From Allobrachymonas denitrificans DSM 15123 (GTDB lineage Bacteria; Pseudomonadota; Gammaproteobacteria; Burkholderiales; Burkholderiaceae_C), in contig NZ_FOCW01000007.1 in assembly GCF_900110225.1 (NCBI RefSeq), positions 1 through 64,000 of the forward strand: a stretch of DNA of 64,000 bases, read 5' to 3'. The number at the start of each line of letters is the position of its first letter. Within the stretch, counting starts at the first letter, position 1. The notes below the pieces were generated by a model, which saw nothing but the letters and a program-made list of their open reading frames with translations, was not told where the DNA came from and made no database searches. Positions 28,832 through 40,978 of this stretch are shown here, piece after piece. A program made the position numbers and the translations under genes.

Positions 28832-30523
28832 TTGGACGGGAGCAGGCAGCCATCGGCAGTGACAGCCAATGACCAGGGCAGCGCCAGCATGGGGCAGCGC
28901 CAGTGGCTGCGCCCGGTGCTGGACGATGTGTTTGCCGGCCTGACCGTTGCCGGCGTGCTGCTGCCGGAGGCGGTGGCCTACGCCGCCATCGCCAACGTGC
29001 CACCGGCGCATGCGTTGCTGGCGGCGTTGGTGGGTCTGTGCCTGTATCCCTGGTTCGGCAGCAGCCGCTTTGCCATCGTCTCGCCCACCTCGTCGGCTGC
29101 GGCGATCTTTGCCTCGGCCGTGGCTGTGGGCGGCATGCCGATGGGCTTTGCGCTGGTCATCCTGACGGGTGGGCTCTTGTTGCTGGCCTGGGCGCTGCGG
29201 GCCGAGTTTCTGGGGGCATTTGTCTCGCGGCCGGTGCTGCGCGGCTTTGCCTGGGCGTTGGCGCTCACTATCATCGTGCGCCAGTTGCCGCATCTGCTGG
29301 GCATGCAGGTGTCGGCGGCGGGCTTCTTCCCCTTGCTGCAGCAACTGTGGCATTACGCTGCGCTGGTGCATGGCCCGAGCCTGGTCTGGGGGCTGGCAGC
29401 GCTGGTGCTGTGGCTGGTGTTCAAGCGCCTCCATCGCTGGTTGCTGCTGCCGCCGTCCCTGCTGATCCTGATGGCGGGCATGATTGCCTCCGCCATTCTG
29501 GAGCCAGCCAGGGCCGGCGTTGCACTGGTCGGGCAGGTGGCATGGGCATGGAGCGGCTGGCACTGGCCGCACCTGTCGGATGCCTACTGGCTGCGCGCCG
29601 CAGAAATCGCCCCGGCGCTGTTGCTGATCCTGTTTGCCGAATCCTGGGGTTCGGTGCGGACCCTAGCGTTGCAGCACGGGGATCGCGTGGCGCCGCGACG
29701 TGAATTGCTGGCTCTGGGGCTGTCCAACCTGGCCAGCGGGGCCTTGCAGGGCTTGCCGGTGGGCGCGGGGTTTTCGGCATCGTCAGCCAACGAAGCCGCC
29801 GGCGGGCGCAGCAAGCTGACCGGACTGGCCGCCGCGCTGGCATTGGCCTTGCTGTTGTGGCAGGGCCGCGGCTGGCTGGCGCTGTTGCCGGTGCCGGTGC
29901 TGGCGGCCGTGGTCATCGGCATTCTGGCGCACGGGCTGTGGCCACGTACGGTACTGAACAGCATGCGGTTGCGTAGCGACACCTGGCTGGCCTGGGTGGC
30001 GGCGGCTACGGTGCTGGTGTTTGGTGTGCTGTTCGGGCTGCTGCTGGCGGTGGGGTTGTCGGTGCTGCTGGTCGTGCGACGGTTTTCGCGCCCCTTGTGG
30101 AGCGAGCTGGGCCAGTTACCCGGCACGCGGGATTATCTGGACCGCGATGCCCACACCGAGGCCTTGCGCACGCCTGGCGTGACAGTGCTCCGGCCTGAGG
30201 AGCCGGTCTTCTTCGCCAACGCCGAGCGCATTTTTGCCGGGATGCGCGAGCAGGCCCTGGCGCATGACACGCAGGTACTGGTGCTCAGCATGGAACTGTG
30301 CGATGCGCTGGATTCGACCAGCGTGGAGGCACTGGCGGAACTGGCTACCGACTTGTCGCACCGGGGCTGTACCCTCATGCTGGCGCGCGTGAAGGACCGG
30401 CCGCGGGACGCACTGCACCGCGCCGGCCTGCTGGACGGAAGTTCCGGCGTGCTTGTGCCGGTGTTCTGGAGTGTGGACGATGCCGTGGAGGCCGCGCAGG
30501 CGCGATTGGGGCCAGCCGCATAG
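28832..30523 (+). CDS. SulP-family anion permease with STAS domain
   Basis: This 563-residue inner-membrane protein resembles sulfate/bicarbonate permeases of the SLC26/SulP family. The core begins DDVFAGLTVAGVLLPEAVAY near residue 31 and shows YPWFGSSRFAIVSPTSSAA. The cytoplasmic STAS domain occupies about residues 450-560. The proposed start is TTG at 28832, since AAGGAG lies 7-8 bases upstream; an ATG at 28889 is the alternative. It is divergent from the FAD oxidase gene. A sulfate role would fit the CysTWA block, but SulP substrates vary widely. Confidence 0.9.
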   Translation: MDGSRQPSAVTANDQGSASMGQRQWLRPVLDDVFAGLTVAGVLLPEAVAYAAIANVPPAHALLAALVGLCLYPWFGSSRFAIVSPTSSAAAIFASAVAVGGMPMGFALVILTGGLLLLAWALRAEFLGAFVSRPVLRGFAWALALTIIVRQLPHLLGMQVSAAGFFPLLQQLWHYAALVHGPSLVWGLAALVLWLVFKRLHRWLLLPPSLLILMAGMIASAILEPARAGVALVGQVAWAWSGWHWPHLSDAYWLRAAEIAPALLLILFAESWGSVRTLALQHGDRVAPRRELLALGLSNLASGALQGLPVGAGFSASSANEAAGGRSKLTGLAAALALALLLWQGRGWLALLPVPVLAAVVIGILAHGLWPRTVLNSMRLRSDTWLAWVAAATVLVFGVLFGLLLAVGLSVLLVVRRFSRPLWSELGQLPGTRDYLDRDAHTEALRTPGVTVLRPEEPVFFANAERIFAGMREQALAHDTQVLVLSMELCDALDSTSVEALAELATDLSHRGCTLMLARVKDRPRDALHRAGLLDGSSGVLVPVFWSVDDAVEAAQARLGPAA

Positions 30524-30554
30524 GCGGCCCTCGTGCGGCCTGGGCGGGAAGAAC

Positions 30555-31049
30555 TCAGGCTTGTTGCGAGGCGGCAGGGGTGGTAGCCGAGGTTCCCGCG
30601 CTTGCTACCTGTGTGCCTGCATCAGCCTCGGCCTGCGCCAGCGTGGCGGCGAAGAACTGCCGCGCCGCCTTGAAGCGCAAACGGATATGCATGGCGCACG
30701 CCACAAACAGCGCCACGCACAGGATGGCCTCCAGCAGCGCGTAGTAGCTGCTGGGGGCGCGGTCGCTCCAGGCGCGCACGGCGCCCTCGCAGAAATAGAT
30801 CCACACCATCAGGCTGAGCCAGCGGTAGGTGTACATGCGGTTCTTGAGCAGGCCGGCCAGCGGCAGGCACAGCGGCAGTGCCTTCAGCGCCAGCCAGGAG
30901 CCGCCCGGACGCACCGGCGCCAGCCACAGTTCCCACGCCACCAGCAACACCACCAGCGCCAGCAGCAGCGCCACCGCGGCAATGCGTGTGCGGCGGATGG
31001 CAGGGGTGGGCGGTATGGGCTGCAGGCTGAGGTCGTTGAATTCTGTCAT
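30555..31049 (-). CDS. DUF2069 inner-membrane protein
   Basis: This 164-residue protein has four hydrophobic segments (the first at IAAVALLLALVVLLVAWELW) and the DUF2069 pattern PLAGLLKNRMYTYRWLSLMV. The C-terminal tail is Ala/Thr/Ser-rich. Its function is unknown. In betaproteobacteria this family is commonly next to yihY, as here, with the two genes divergent. The ATG at 31049 is used because the longer frame reaches into the yihY start region. Confidence 0.88.
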   Translation of the reverse strand: MTEFNDLSLQPIPPTPAIRRTRIAAVALLLALVVLLVAWELWLAPVRPGGSWLALKALPLCLPLAGLLKNRMYTYRWLSLMVWIYFCEGAVRAWSDRAPSSYYALLEAILCVALFVACAMHIRLRFKAARQFFAATLAQAEADAGTQVASAGTSATTPAASQQA

Positions 31050-31140
31050 GGTGATGGGGCTGGCATGGGGCTGCCAGCGGCAGAAGAAGGCTGCCAAGGC
31101 TACCACGAAAGCAGTGGCATCGTCGCACAATGATGGCATG

Positions 31141-32445
31141 ATGGCGCCCATGCAGAAACTGCTCAGACGCTTGCTCGATTTTCATGCGCGGCTGCCCTTG
31201 CTGCTGCTGGATTTTCCGTGGCGCGAAACGCTCGCCATGCTGCGCCAGCGTTTCCGCGAGGACCATCTGTCGCTCACCGCCAGCAGCCTCACCTTCACCA
31301 CGCTGACCGCCATCGTGCCGTTCTTTGCGGTGGTGCTGTCCATCTTCACGGCCTTTCCGATGTTCGGCAAGCTGCAGCAGGCGCTGGAGCAGTGGATGGT
31401 GCAGAACCTGATTCCATCCGCCATTGCCAACCCGGTGGTGGAAAGCGTGACGGTGTTTGCCAGCCATGCCAAGCAGCTGGGCACCGCGGGCACGGTGTTC
31501 TTTGTGCTGACGGCGTTCTTGCTGATGTCCAGCATCAACGAGCATCTGAATGCGATCTGGCGCGTGCGCAAGCAGCGTCCGTTGGGCCAGCGACTGCTTA
31601 TTTACTGGGCAGCCGTGACCATCGGCCCGGTGGTGCTGGGGGCCAGCATTGCGACCACGTCCTATGTGCTTTCGCTGTCCAAGGGCTGGATCACCGGCAC
31701 GCCGGTCGGCACGCCGGGGGGCATCCAGTTCCTGATCAACACGGTGGAGTTTGCGCTGATGGCCGGGGGGATGGCCGCGCTCTACCATTTCGTGCCCAAC
31801 ACGCGCGTGCGCTGGACGCATGCGCTGGCGGGCGGTGTGTTCGCGGCGGCCGGCATTGCCCTTGCGCAGCGCCTGCTGGCCCTGTATCTGGCGCGCGTGC
31901 CGTCCTACTCCGTGGTGTATGGCACGTTTGCCACCCTGCCGATTCTGCTGCTGTGGGTGTATCTGGCCTGGATCATCATCCTGCTGGGAGCGGTTATTGC
32001 CGCCTATCTTCCGGCCCTGCTGCATGGCCTGCGCCGCCACGGACAGGGCATGGGCTGGCAGATGCAGCTGGCGATCGAGCTGCTGCGCAAGCTGAATCAC
32101 GCACAGCAGACTCCGGCGCGCGGGCTCTCGCTGGAGGTGCTGTCGCAGCAGCTGCGGGTGGAAGCGCCGCAACTGGAGCCGGTGCTGGAAGAACTGGCGG
32201 AGTTGCGCTGGGTAGGCCGGCTGGATGAGGAAGATTCCCCCTGGGTGCTGCTGGTGCCGGCCGAGAAAACCCGGCTGGAGCCGCTCATCGCGCGCTGGCT
32301 GCTACCGCAGACGCCACAGCTGCAGCCGCTGTGGCAGCACACGCTGGCGGACATGACCTTGCTGGATGCGCTGAAGCGGGAGACTGTGGTGAACACGTCA
32401 GCGGGAGCCGTTGACTTGGCTGGACAGAGCGGACAGGGCAAGTAA
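31141..32445 (+). CDS. YihY-family inner-membrane protein
   Basis: This 434-residue protein has a cytoplasmic N-terminus and six membrane segments of the YihY/virulence BrkB family, for example LSLTASSLTFTTLTAIVPFF and LPILLLWVYLAWIIILLGAV. A C-terminal soluble region of about 130 residues looks like a winged helix (LEVLSQQLRVEAPQLEPVL). It was once annotated as RNase BN; that assignment was withdrawn for the family. The start could be any of the ATGs at 31138, 31141 or 31150. It is divergent from the DUF2069 gene. Confidence 0.9.
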   Translation: MAPMQKLLRRLLDFHARLPLLLLDFPWRETLAMLRQRFREDHLSLTASSLTFTTLTAIVPFFAVVLSIFTAFPMFGKLQQALEQWMVQNLIPSAIANPVVESVTVFASHAKQLGTAGTVFFVLTAFLLMSSINEHLNAIWRVRKQRPLGQRLLIYWAAVTIGPVVLGASIATTSYVLSLSKGWITGTPVGTPGGIQFLINTVEFALMAGGMAALYHFVPNTRVRWTHALAGGVFAAAGIALAQRLLALYLARVPSYSVVYGTFATLPILLLWVYLAWIIILLGAVIAAYLPALLHGLRRHGQGMGWQMQLAIELLRKLNHAQQTPARGLSLEVLSQQLRVEAPQLEPVLEELAELRWVGRLDEEDSPWVLLVPAEKTRLEPLIARWLLPQTPQLQPLWQHTLADMTLLDALKRETVVNTSAGAVDLAGQSGQGK

Positions 32446-32454
32446 GCTGTCCAG

Positions 32455-32482
32455 CCATCAGCCATCAGCCATCAGCCATCAG
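32455..32482. repeat. Heptanucleotide tandem repeat
   Basis: Four perfect copies of CCATCAG lie 9 bases after the yihY stop, in the short gap before the convergent DUF2157 protein. The repeat is too short for CRISPR. It may be slippage-derived and lies outside any coding region. Confidence 0.85.
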
Positions 32483-32589
32483 CGGTAGAGCCAGAGAGCA
32501 CCAAGCCGAAAGAGGGAGGGGCTGCCAATCGTGCCTTGATCTCTGAGCCGCCAAAGCAGTCGATCGCAACCCCTGCAGCTATTGCTCTC

Positions 32590-35418
<2,829 letters not shown>

Positions 35419-35506
35419 GGGTTTGTGCCGAGGGTTGGGATGGCCTCCGTCACGACGAGAATGCGGGCAGGGCCTGCACGCACCATCCCATCGCGACGCT
35501 GCCGCA

Positions 35507-36343
35507 TCACGCCGTCACGCGCACCTGCGACATGCCTTTCACTGCCGCCTGAATGGCGCGCAGCACGCCATCCGGCGCTTCGGTCATCAGGCTGTGGCCG
35601 GCAGGCAGGGAAAAGACCTGCGACTTGGCCGCCGCGCCGATCAGTCCCTTGGCGGCCTTGGGCGGCGTCATCTGGTCGGCGCTGCCGAGCACGAAGGTCA
35701 CCGGGCAGCTTACCTTGGCGATGTCTTCCAGCCCGGTGGCGTAGCTGTTGCAGGCGTTGAAGCCGATGTTGAACACGTTGTGCTCGCGGTTGCTGGCTAG
35801 CACGTACTGCATCAGCGCACGCGCGCCGCCATAGGTCCAGCTGCCGGTATTGGCGCCCTGGCCGGGCACGGCCGCGCACAGCGTGGAATGCGAGAAGGTA
35901 TTGACCATGTCGATCGCCTTGTCGGGCGCAGACACCGACATGTCCAGCAGCGCGGGGGACACGGGCATCGGGAACGCTGTGCCCACCAGCACCAGCTGCA
36001 CGATGCGCTGCGGATCCAGGCTGGCAGCGTGCAGGGCAATCAGCGAGCCCCAGCTGTGGCCCACCAGCACCGCCTCGGTCACCTGCAGATCGTCCAGCAG
36101 CGCCAGCACGCTGGCAGCGGCTTCGGCCACGCTGGCCGGCGGTGCACCGGTGCTGCGGCCGTGGCCGGGCAGGTCGACCGCCAGCACGTTGAAGCCGTGG
36201 TTGGCAAAGAAGCGGCTCTGCAGTGCCCACACGCTGTGGTCGTTCAGCACGCCATGGATGAACACCATGGTGGGCAGATCGGGGTTGTAGTCCTTGCCGC
36301 CGGTGTAGGCGTACAGCACTTCGTTGTTGACGGTGCGTTTCAT
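35507..36343 (-). CDS. Alpha/beta-fold hydrolase
   Basis: This 278-residue cytoplasmic hydrolase has the oxyanion segment MVFIHGVLNDHSVW, the nucleophile elbow VGHSWGSLIAL near residue 95 and a late catalytic His in LPAGHSLMTEAPDG. The substrate is not evident. Its ATG overlaps the metY stop as ATGA, so it is translated with the homocysteine-forming enzyme. That suggests a substrate linked to homoserine esters or sulfur metabolism, but this is only inference from coupling. Confidence 0.9.
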   Translation of the reverse strand: MKRTVNNEVLYAYTGGKDYNPDLPTMVFIHGVLNDHSVWALQSRFFANHGFNVLAVDLPGHGRSTGAPPASVAEAAASVLALLDDLQVTEAVLVGHSWGSLIALHAASLDPQRIVQLVLVGTAFPMPVSPALLDMSVSAPDKAIDMVNTFSHSTLCAAVPGQGANTGSWTYGGARALMQYVLASNREHNVFNIGFNACNSYATGLEDIAKVSCPVTFVLGSADQMTPPKAAKGLIGAAAKSQVFSLPAGHSLMTEAPDGVLRAIQAAVKGMSQVRVTA

Positions 36344-37656
36344 GCCTGGCCTCCTGCCTTTTCTGCGGCCTTGAGCGCGCGCTTGAGATCGTCGATCAGG
36401 TCATCCGGGTCTTCCAGACCGATGGACAGGCGGATGGTGCCCTGCGTGATGCCGGCCTGCGCCAGCGCCGCGTTGTCCATGCGGAAATGCGTGGTGCTGG
36501 CCGGGTGGATCACCAGGCTGCGGCAATCGCCCACGTTGGCCAGATGGCTGAACAGCTTGAGCGATTCGATGAACACCTTGCCCTGCGCGCGGTTGCCTGC
36601 GATGTCAAAGCTGAACACGCTGCCCGCGCCGCGTGTGCCGTGGCGCAGCAGCTTGCCAGCCAGGGCGTGGCTCGGGTGGCTCTCCAGCAACGGATGGCCC
36701 ACGCGGGTGACGAACGGGTGACTGGCCAGGAAGTTCACCACCTTTTCGGTGTTGGCCATGTGGCGCTCCATGCGCAGCGGCAGCGTTTCCAGACCCTGCA
36801 GGATCAGCCAGGCGCTGTGCGGGCTGAGTGCCGCGCCAAAGTCGCGCAGGCCTTCGCGGCGCGCGCGCAGCAGGAAGGCGCCGGTGCTGCTTTCCTCGCT
36901 GAATACCATGCCGTGAAAGCCGTCATAGGGCTCGGTCAGTTCGGGGAATTTACCGGATTCTTCCCAGTCGAAACGCCCGCCATCGATCACCACGCCGCCC
37001 ATCACCGTGCCATGCCCGCTCAGGAACTTGGTGGCCGAGTGGTAGACGATGTCCGCGCCGAGTTCCAGCGGCTTCACCAGATACGGCGTGGTCAGCGTGG
37101 AGTCGACCACCAGCGGCACGCCCGCAGCGTGGGCAATGTCGGCCACGGCGGGAATGTCCAGCACGTCCAGGCCGGGGTTGCCCACGGTTTCGCCGAAGAA
37201 CAGTTTGGTATTGGGCTGCACCGCATTGCGCCAGGCTTCCAGATCGCCAGGCGGCACAAAAGTGGTTTCGATGCCGAAGCGCGGCAGCGTGTACGACAGC
37301 AGGTTGTGGCTGCCGCCATAGAGCGCAGCGCTGGCCACGATATGGCTGCCGGTGCCCATCAGCGTGCTGATGATCAGGTGCAGCGCCGCCTGGCCGCTGG
37401 CCACGGCGATTGCGCCCACACCGCCTTCGAGCGCCGCCATGCGCTGTTCCAGCACGGCATTGGTCGGGTTGCTGATGCGGGAGTAGACGTGACCTGCGCG
37501 CTCCATGTTGAACAGGGCCGCAGCGTGGTCGCTGTCCTGGAACACGAACGAGGTGGTCAGGTGGATCGGTACTGCGCGCGCGCCGGTGGCCGGGTCAGGG
37601 GTGGCGCCGGCATGCAGTGCCAGTGTGTCGAAGCCGGGGTTGGCATAACCAGGCAT
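36340..37656 (-). CDS. metY: O-acetyl/O-succinylhomoserine sulfhydrylase
   Basis: This 438-residue PLP enzyme of the Cys/Met metabolism family makes homocysteine from an activated homoserine and sulfide. Landmarks are YSRISNPTNAVLEQRMAALE near residue 60, KLFFGETVGNPG, VVDSTLTTPYLVKPLELGAD and the PLP lysine in YHSATKFLSGHGTVMGG. Length and the PIHLTTSFVF opening suit MetY more than MetZ; the acyl group is not certain. It precedes a coupled alpha/beta hydrolase. Together with the sulfate importers it points to assimilation of sulfur into methionine. Confidence 0.92.
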   Translation of the reverse strand: MPGYANPGFDTLALHAGATPDPATGARAVPIHLTTSFVFQDSDHAAALFNMERAGHVYSRISNPTNAVLEQRMAALEGGVGAIAVASGQAALHLIISTLMGTGSHIVASAALYGGSHNLLSYTLPRFGIETTFVPPGDLEAWRNAVQPNTKLFFGETVGNPGLDVLDIPAVADIAHAAGVPLVVDSTLTTPYLVKPLELGADIVYHSATKFLSGHGTVMGGVVIDGGRFDWEESGKFPELTEPYDGFHGMVFSEESSTGAFLLRARREGLRDFGAALSPHSAWLILQGLETLPLRMERHMANTEKVVNFLASHPFVTRVGHPLLESHPSHALAGKLLRHGTRGAGSVFSFDIAGNRAQGKVFIESLKLFSHLANVGDCRSLVIHPASTTHFRMDNAALAQAGITQGTIRLSIGLEDPDDLIDDLKRALKAAEKAGGQA

Positions 37657-37801
37657 GGGGTCTCCTTCGTTGTCTTGCCGATGGTGCAAGTGTATATGCA
37701 GGGTGCAGCGGGCTAACACGGAGGAAAATGTCTCCAAATGTGGGCTATATTGATCCTGTTGTTTCATTCTTCACCGGCCATTCCAGAGACAAGGTGCCAA
37801 C

Positions 37802-38263
37802 ATGAAAGTTAGTGACATTCTTCGCGTCAAGGGCAATACGCTGTACACGGTGCACCCTGACGATTCCCTGCTCAACGCGCTGAACGTGGTAGTGGAGAAG
37901 GACATCGGGGCACTGGTGGTCATGGAGCACGGCGAACTGGCCGGCATGCTGTCCTTCCGCGAGATCAACATCCAGCTTGCCAAGAATGGCGGCAGCCTGG
38001 GCAACTCCACGGTGCGCGCCGCCATGGACGACCACCCCATCACCTGCACCCCCGAAACCGCGTTGGACGAAGTGCGTCGCATGATGCTGGACCACCACGC
38101 GCGCTACATCCCGGTGATGGAAGGCAAGGTGCTGCAGGGCGTGATCAGCTTCTACGACGTGGCCAAGACCGTGGTGGAAAGCCAGAACTTCGAGAACAAG
38201 ATGCTCAAGGCCTACATCCGCGACTGGCCGGCCAAGGACGAGGAAGACGCTGGCGTCGAATAA
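37802..38263 (+). CDS. CBS-domain protein
   Basis: This 153-residue cytoplasmic protein consists of two CBS domains (residues about 8-65 and 75-130: DDSLLNALNVVVEKDIGALV and ETALDEVRRMMLDHHARYIP). Such pairs bind adenosyl nucleotides such as AMP, ATP or SAM and sense energy or methyl status. No catalytic domain is attached. It is divergent from metY, 145 bases away. The partner it controls is unknown. Confidence 0.92.
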   Translation: MKVSDILRVKGNTLYTVHPDDSLLNALNVVVEKDIGALVVMEHGELAGMLSFREINIQLAKNGGSLGNSTVRAAMDDHPITCTPETALDEVRRMMLDHHARYIPVMEGKVLQGVISFYDVAKTVVESQNFENKMLKAYIRDWPAKDEEDAGVE

Positions 38264-38420
38264 GACGCGCCTTGCCCACGATGCACGCGGCCGGCGCATA
38301 GGGGCGGGCCGTGTTGGACGTGCTCGCGGCCGCATGTGCGCGGACCACGCTGCTCTGAACGGGATCGCAGGGATTTGGGCGCGTTGACGCGCCATGCCTG
38401 TGGCCATGAAAGGATCTTCC

Positions 38421-40316
38421 ATGACACAGGTGCTGACCCGCTCGCTCCTCGCTGTTGCCTTCCTGTCCGCCCTGGCAGGGTGCGGCACGGTACAGGCTCC
38501 GTCTGTCCCGGCTTCGGGCGCACAAGCCGCGGTGACGTCGCGACCCGGCACGCCCGCACTGTCGACGATTCCGCCCAACCCGGAAGCCTCCAGCGGCTGG
38601 ACCGGCAAGCCGGGCTGGCAGTGGCAGAAGCATGCCGTGGCTGCAGCCAATCCGCTGGCCACGCAGGCGGGGCTGGAGATTCTGCGTGCAGGGGGCAATG
38701 CACTGGATGCGGCGATTGCCGTGCAGATGGTGTTGGGACTGGTCGAGCCGCAATCCAGCGGCATTGGAGGCGGTGCCTTCCTGCTCTATGACGACGGCAA
38801 GAGCTTGCTGGCCTGGGATGGCCGCGAGACGGCGCCGGCAACGGTGCGCGAAGACCTGTTCCTCGGGCCGGATGGCAAGGCGTTGCCGTTTCATCAGGCA
38901 GTGGTCGGTGGCCGCTCGGTAGGGGTACCCGGCGTGGTGCCCATGCTGGAACAGGTGCAACGCAGGCAGGGCAAGCTGCCGTGGGCACGCCTGTTTGCGC
39001 CGGCGATCCGCATGGCCGAGGCAGGATTTCCTGTCAGCCCGCGCCTGCATCGCCTGCTCGCCTCCGAAAAATACCTGCGCGACAACGACAGCACTGCGGC
39101 GGCCTATTTCTACGGCACGGATGGACAGCCCTGGCCCGTCGGCCACGTGCTGCGCAATCCCGAATACGCGGCAGTACTGCGCGGCATTGCCAGCAAGGGA
39201 TCGCGCTTCCTGATGCGGGGCGAGGTGGCGCAGGCGATGGTGCGCACGGTTCAGGGGCATGCCGCCAATCCGGGCAAACTGGCACTGTCTGACCTGGCCG
39301 GTTACCAGCCGCGCGTCAGTCCGGCGCTCTGTTTCGATTACGAGGCCGTCGCCCGCCGCTACGAGATTTGCGGCATGCCGCCACCGAGTTCCGGCACGCT
39401 GGCCATCGGCCAGATTCTCGGCATCCTCAGGCACACCGATGCAGCGAAGCTGCCCTTGCAGCAGGGCCAGCCGAATGCCGATTGGCTGCATCTGTACACC
39501 GAAGCCGCACGCTTGGCCTTTGCCGACCGTGCGCAGTACGTGGCTGATCCGGCTTTTGTGCAGGCGCCGGGCGGCAACTGGCAGTCCATGCTGCAGCCCG
39601 TCTACCTGCAGCAGCGTGCAGCGCTGATCCAGCAGGGGCCGCAGGCCAAATCCATGAAGACGGCAGAGCCGGGCCAGCCCGCTAGCCTGCGCGTGGCTTT
39701 GGCGCCCATGCCGGCCCAGCCGGAATACGGCACCAGCCATATCAGCGTGATCGACGCGCAGGGCCGCGCCGTTTCCATGACCACCACCATCGAGGACCAG
39801 TTCGGCTCCCGGATGATGGTCAACCGCGGCAAGGGACTGGCCGGAGGCTTTCTGCTCAACAACGAGCTGACGGATTTCAGCTTCACGCCCAGGGATGCCG
39901 CAGGGCGCCCGATTGCGAACCGCGTGCAGCCGGGCAAGCGCCCGCGTTCGAGCATGGCACCCATTCTGGTCTACGGCAAACAGCCGGATGGACGGCGCGG
40001 CGAACTGCTGATGAGCGCCGGCAGCCCCGGGGGCGCCCTCATCATCCATTACGTTGCCAAGACACTCTACGGCACGCTCAACTGGGGCCTGGATGCACAG
40101 CGCGCGATCGACCTGCCCAACTTTGGGTCGACCAACGGCCCCACCTTGCTGGAGCAGAAGCGCTTTGCACCAGCGACGGCGGAAGCCTTGCGCCAGCGCG
40201 GCGCCGAGGTGCGCGAGATAGACATGACCAGCGGCCTGCAGGCGATCCAGAAAACGCCGCGCGGCTATTTTGGTGGTGCGGATCCGCGGCGTGAAGGGGT
40301 GGTGTTGGGGGATTGA
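38421..40316 (+). CDS. ggt: Gamma-glutamyltransferase
   Basis: This 631-residue exported enzyme hydrolyses or transfers the gamma-glutamyl group of glutathione and related peptides. The start at 38421 follows AAGGA, and the signal ends in a lipobox (FLSALAGCG), suggesting a lipid-anchored proenzyme. The autoproteolysis/nucleophile Thr is at about residue 438 in YGTSHISVID, followed by VSMTTTIEDQFGS. The N-terminal part has HAVAAANPLATQAGLEIL and GGNALDAAIAVQ. The C-terminal LMSAGSPGGALIIHYVAKTL is typical. Single gene, length slightly above the usual 580. Confidence 0.95.
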   Translation: MTQVLTRSLLAVAFLSALAGCGTVQAPSVPASGAQAAVTSRPGTPALSTIPPNPEASSGWTGKPGWQWQKHAVAAANPLATQAGLEILRAGGNALDAAIAVQMVLGLVEPQSSGIGGGAFLLYDDGKSLLAWDGRETAPATVREDLFLGPDGKALPFHQAVVGGRSVGVPGVVPMLEQVQRRQGKLPWARLFAPAIRMAEAGFPVSPRLHRLLASEKYLRDNDSTAAAYFYGTDGQPWPVGHVLRNPEYAAVLRGIASKGSRFLMRGEVAQAMVRTVQGHAANPGKLALSDLAGYQPRVSPALCFDYEAVARRYEICGMPPPSSGTLAIGQILGILRHTDAAKLPLQQGQPNADWLHLYTEAARLAFADRAQYVADPAFVQAPGGNWQSMLQPVYLQQRAALIQQGPQAKSMKTAEPGQPASLRVALAPMPAQPEYGTSHISVIDAQGRAVSMTTTIEDQFGSRMMVNRGKGLAGGFLLNNELTDFSFTPRDAAGRPIANRVQPGKRPRSSMAPILVYGKQPDGRRGELLMSAGSPGGALIIHYVAKTLYGTLNWGLDAQRAIDLPNFGSTNGPTLLEQKRFAPATAEALRQRGAEVREIDMTSGLQAIQKTPRGYFGGADPRREGVVLGD

Positions 40317-40339
40317 GGGCTACCAAAGCCCTGTGGCGG

Positions 40340-40963
40340 TTATTGCATATCGGATGTACGCCCGGAGCTGTCTGAACGGAACGGCTCCAGCTTCTCCAAC
40401 GCCAGCACATACGGCGGGTCATTCGGCACATTCGCCAGCGCATAACGCACCACGCGCACGGCAGCCGGATCCAGACCACACACGTAATCCTCCACCGCCG
40501 AGCGTTCCTGCTTGCCCCCCGCGTGCCCGTGGTACACCACCAGCACGATCACGCCATGCGGACGCAGCAGTTGCCAGATGCCCTGCAACGCCGCGATGGT
40601 GCTGTCCGCCTGGGTGGTGATCTGCTTGTCGCTGCGGGGCAGGTAGCCCAGATTGAACACTGCCGCCTGCACCGGTTGCGTTACATGCTGCAGCACGGTT
40701 TCGTGCCCTGCATGGATCACGCTGACCCGGTCTGCGAGCCCGTGCGCCTGCAACCGCTCACGCGTAGCCTCGATGGCCTGGGCCTGTACATCGAACGCGT
40801 ATATCCGCCCGCCATCGCCCACCCACTGTGCCAGCAGCAAGGTATCGTACCCGTTGCCGGCCGTGGCATCGATCGCCACGTCACCGGGCTGCAGGACGTG
40901 TTGCAGCAGCGCATGGGCAAAGGGAACGATATCGGTCAGGTGGCGGGTGAGGGCAGGGCGCAT
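40340..40963 (-). CDS. Class I SAM-dependent methyltransferase (MnmM/YtqB-like)
   Basis: This 207-residue methyltransferase has the SAM-binding motif AIDATAGNGYDTLLLA near residue 35, the acidic loop RIYAFDVQAQAIEATRERL, and the family-typical AAVFNLGYLPRSDKQITT. These match the YtqB/MnmM group that completes the methylation of a wobble-uridine side chain in tRNA. A less specific rRNA methyltransferase label is often used. The gene converges on ggt (23 bases) and is followed upstream by radC on the same strand, 15 bases away, so radC and this gene may be co-transcribed. Confidence 0.88.
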   Translation of the reverse strand: MRPALTRHLTDIVPFAHALLQHVLQPGDVAIDATAGNGYDTLLLAQWVGDGGRIYAFDVQAQAIEATRERLQAHGLADRVSVIHAGHETVLQHVTQPVQAAVFNLGYLPRSDKQITTQADSTIAALQGIWQLLRPHGVIVLVVYHGHAGGKQERSAVEDYVCGLDPAAVRVVRYALANVPNDPPYVLALEKLEPFRSDSSGRTSDMQ

Positions 40964-40978
40964 AGGGGCACAAGAATA

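Noticed and set aside
31141..32445. yihY as ribonuclease BN
   Set aside because: That old annotation was withdrawn for the family; the protein is a membrane protein with no nuclease motif.
32455..32482. CRISPR array
   Set aside because: Units are 7 bases with no spacers; no cas genes are present.
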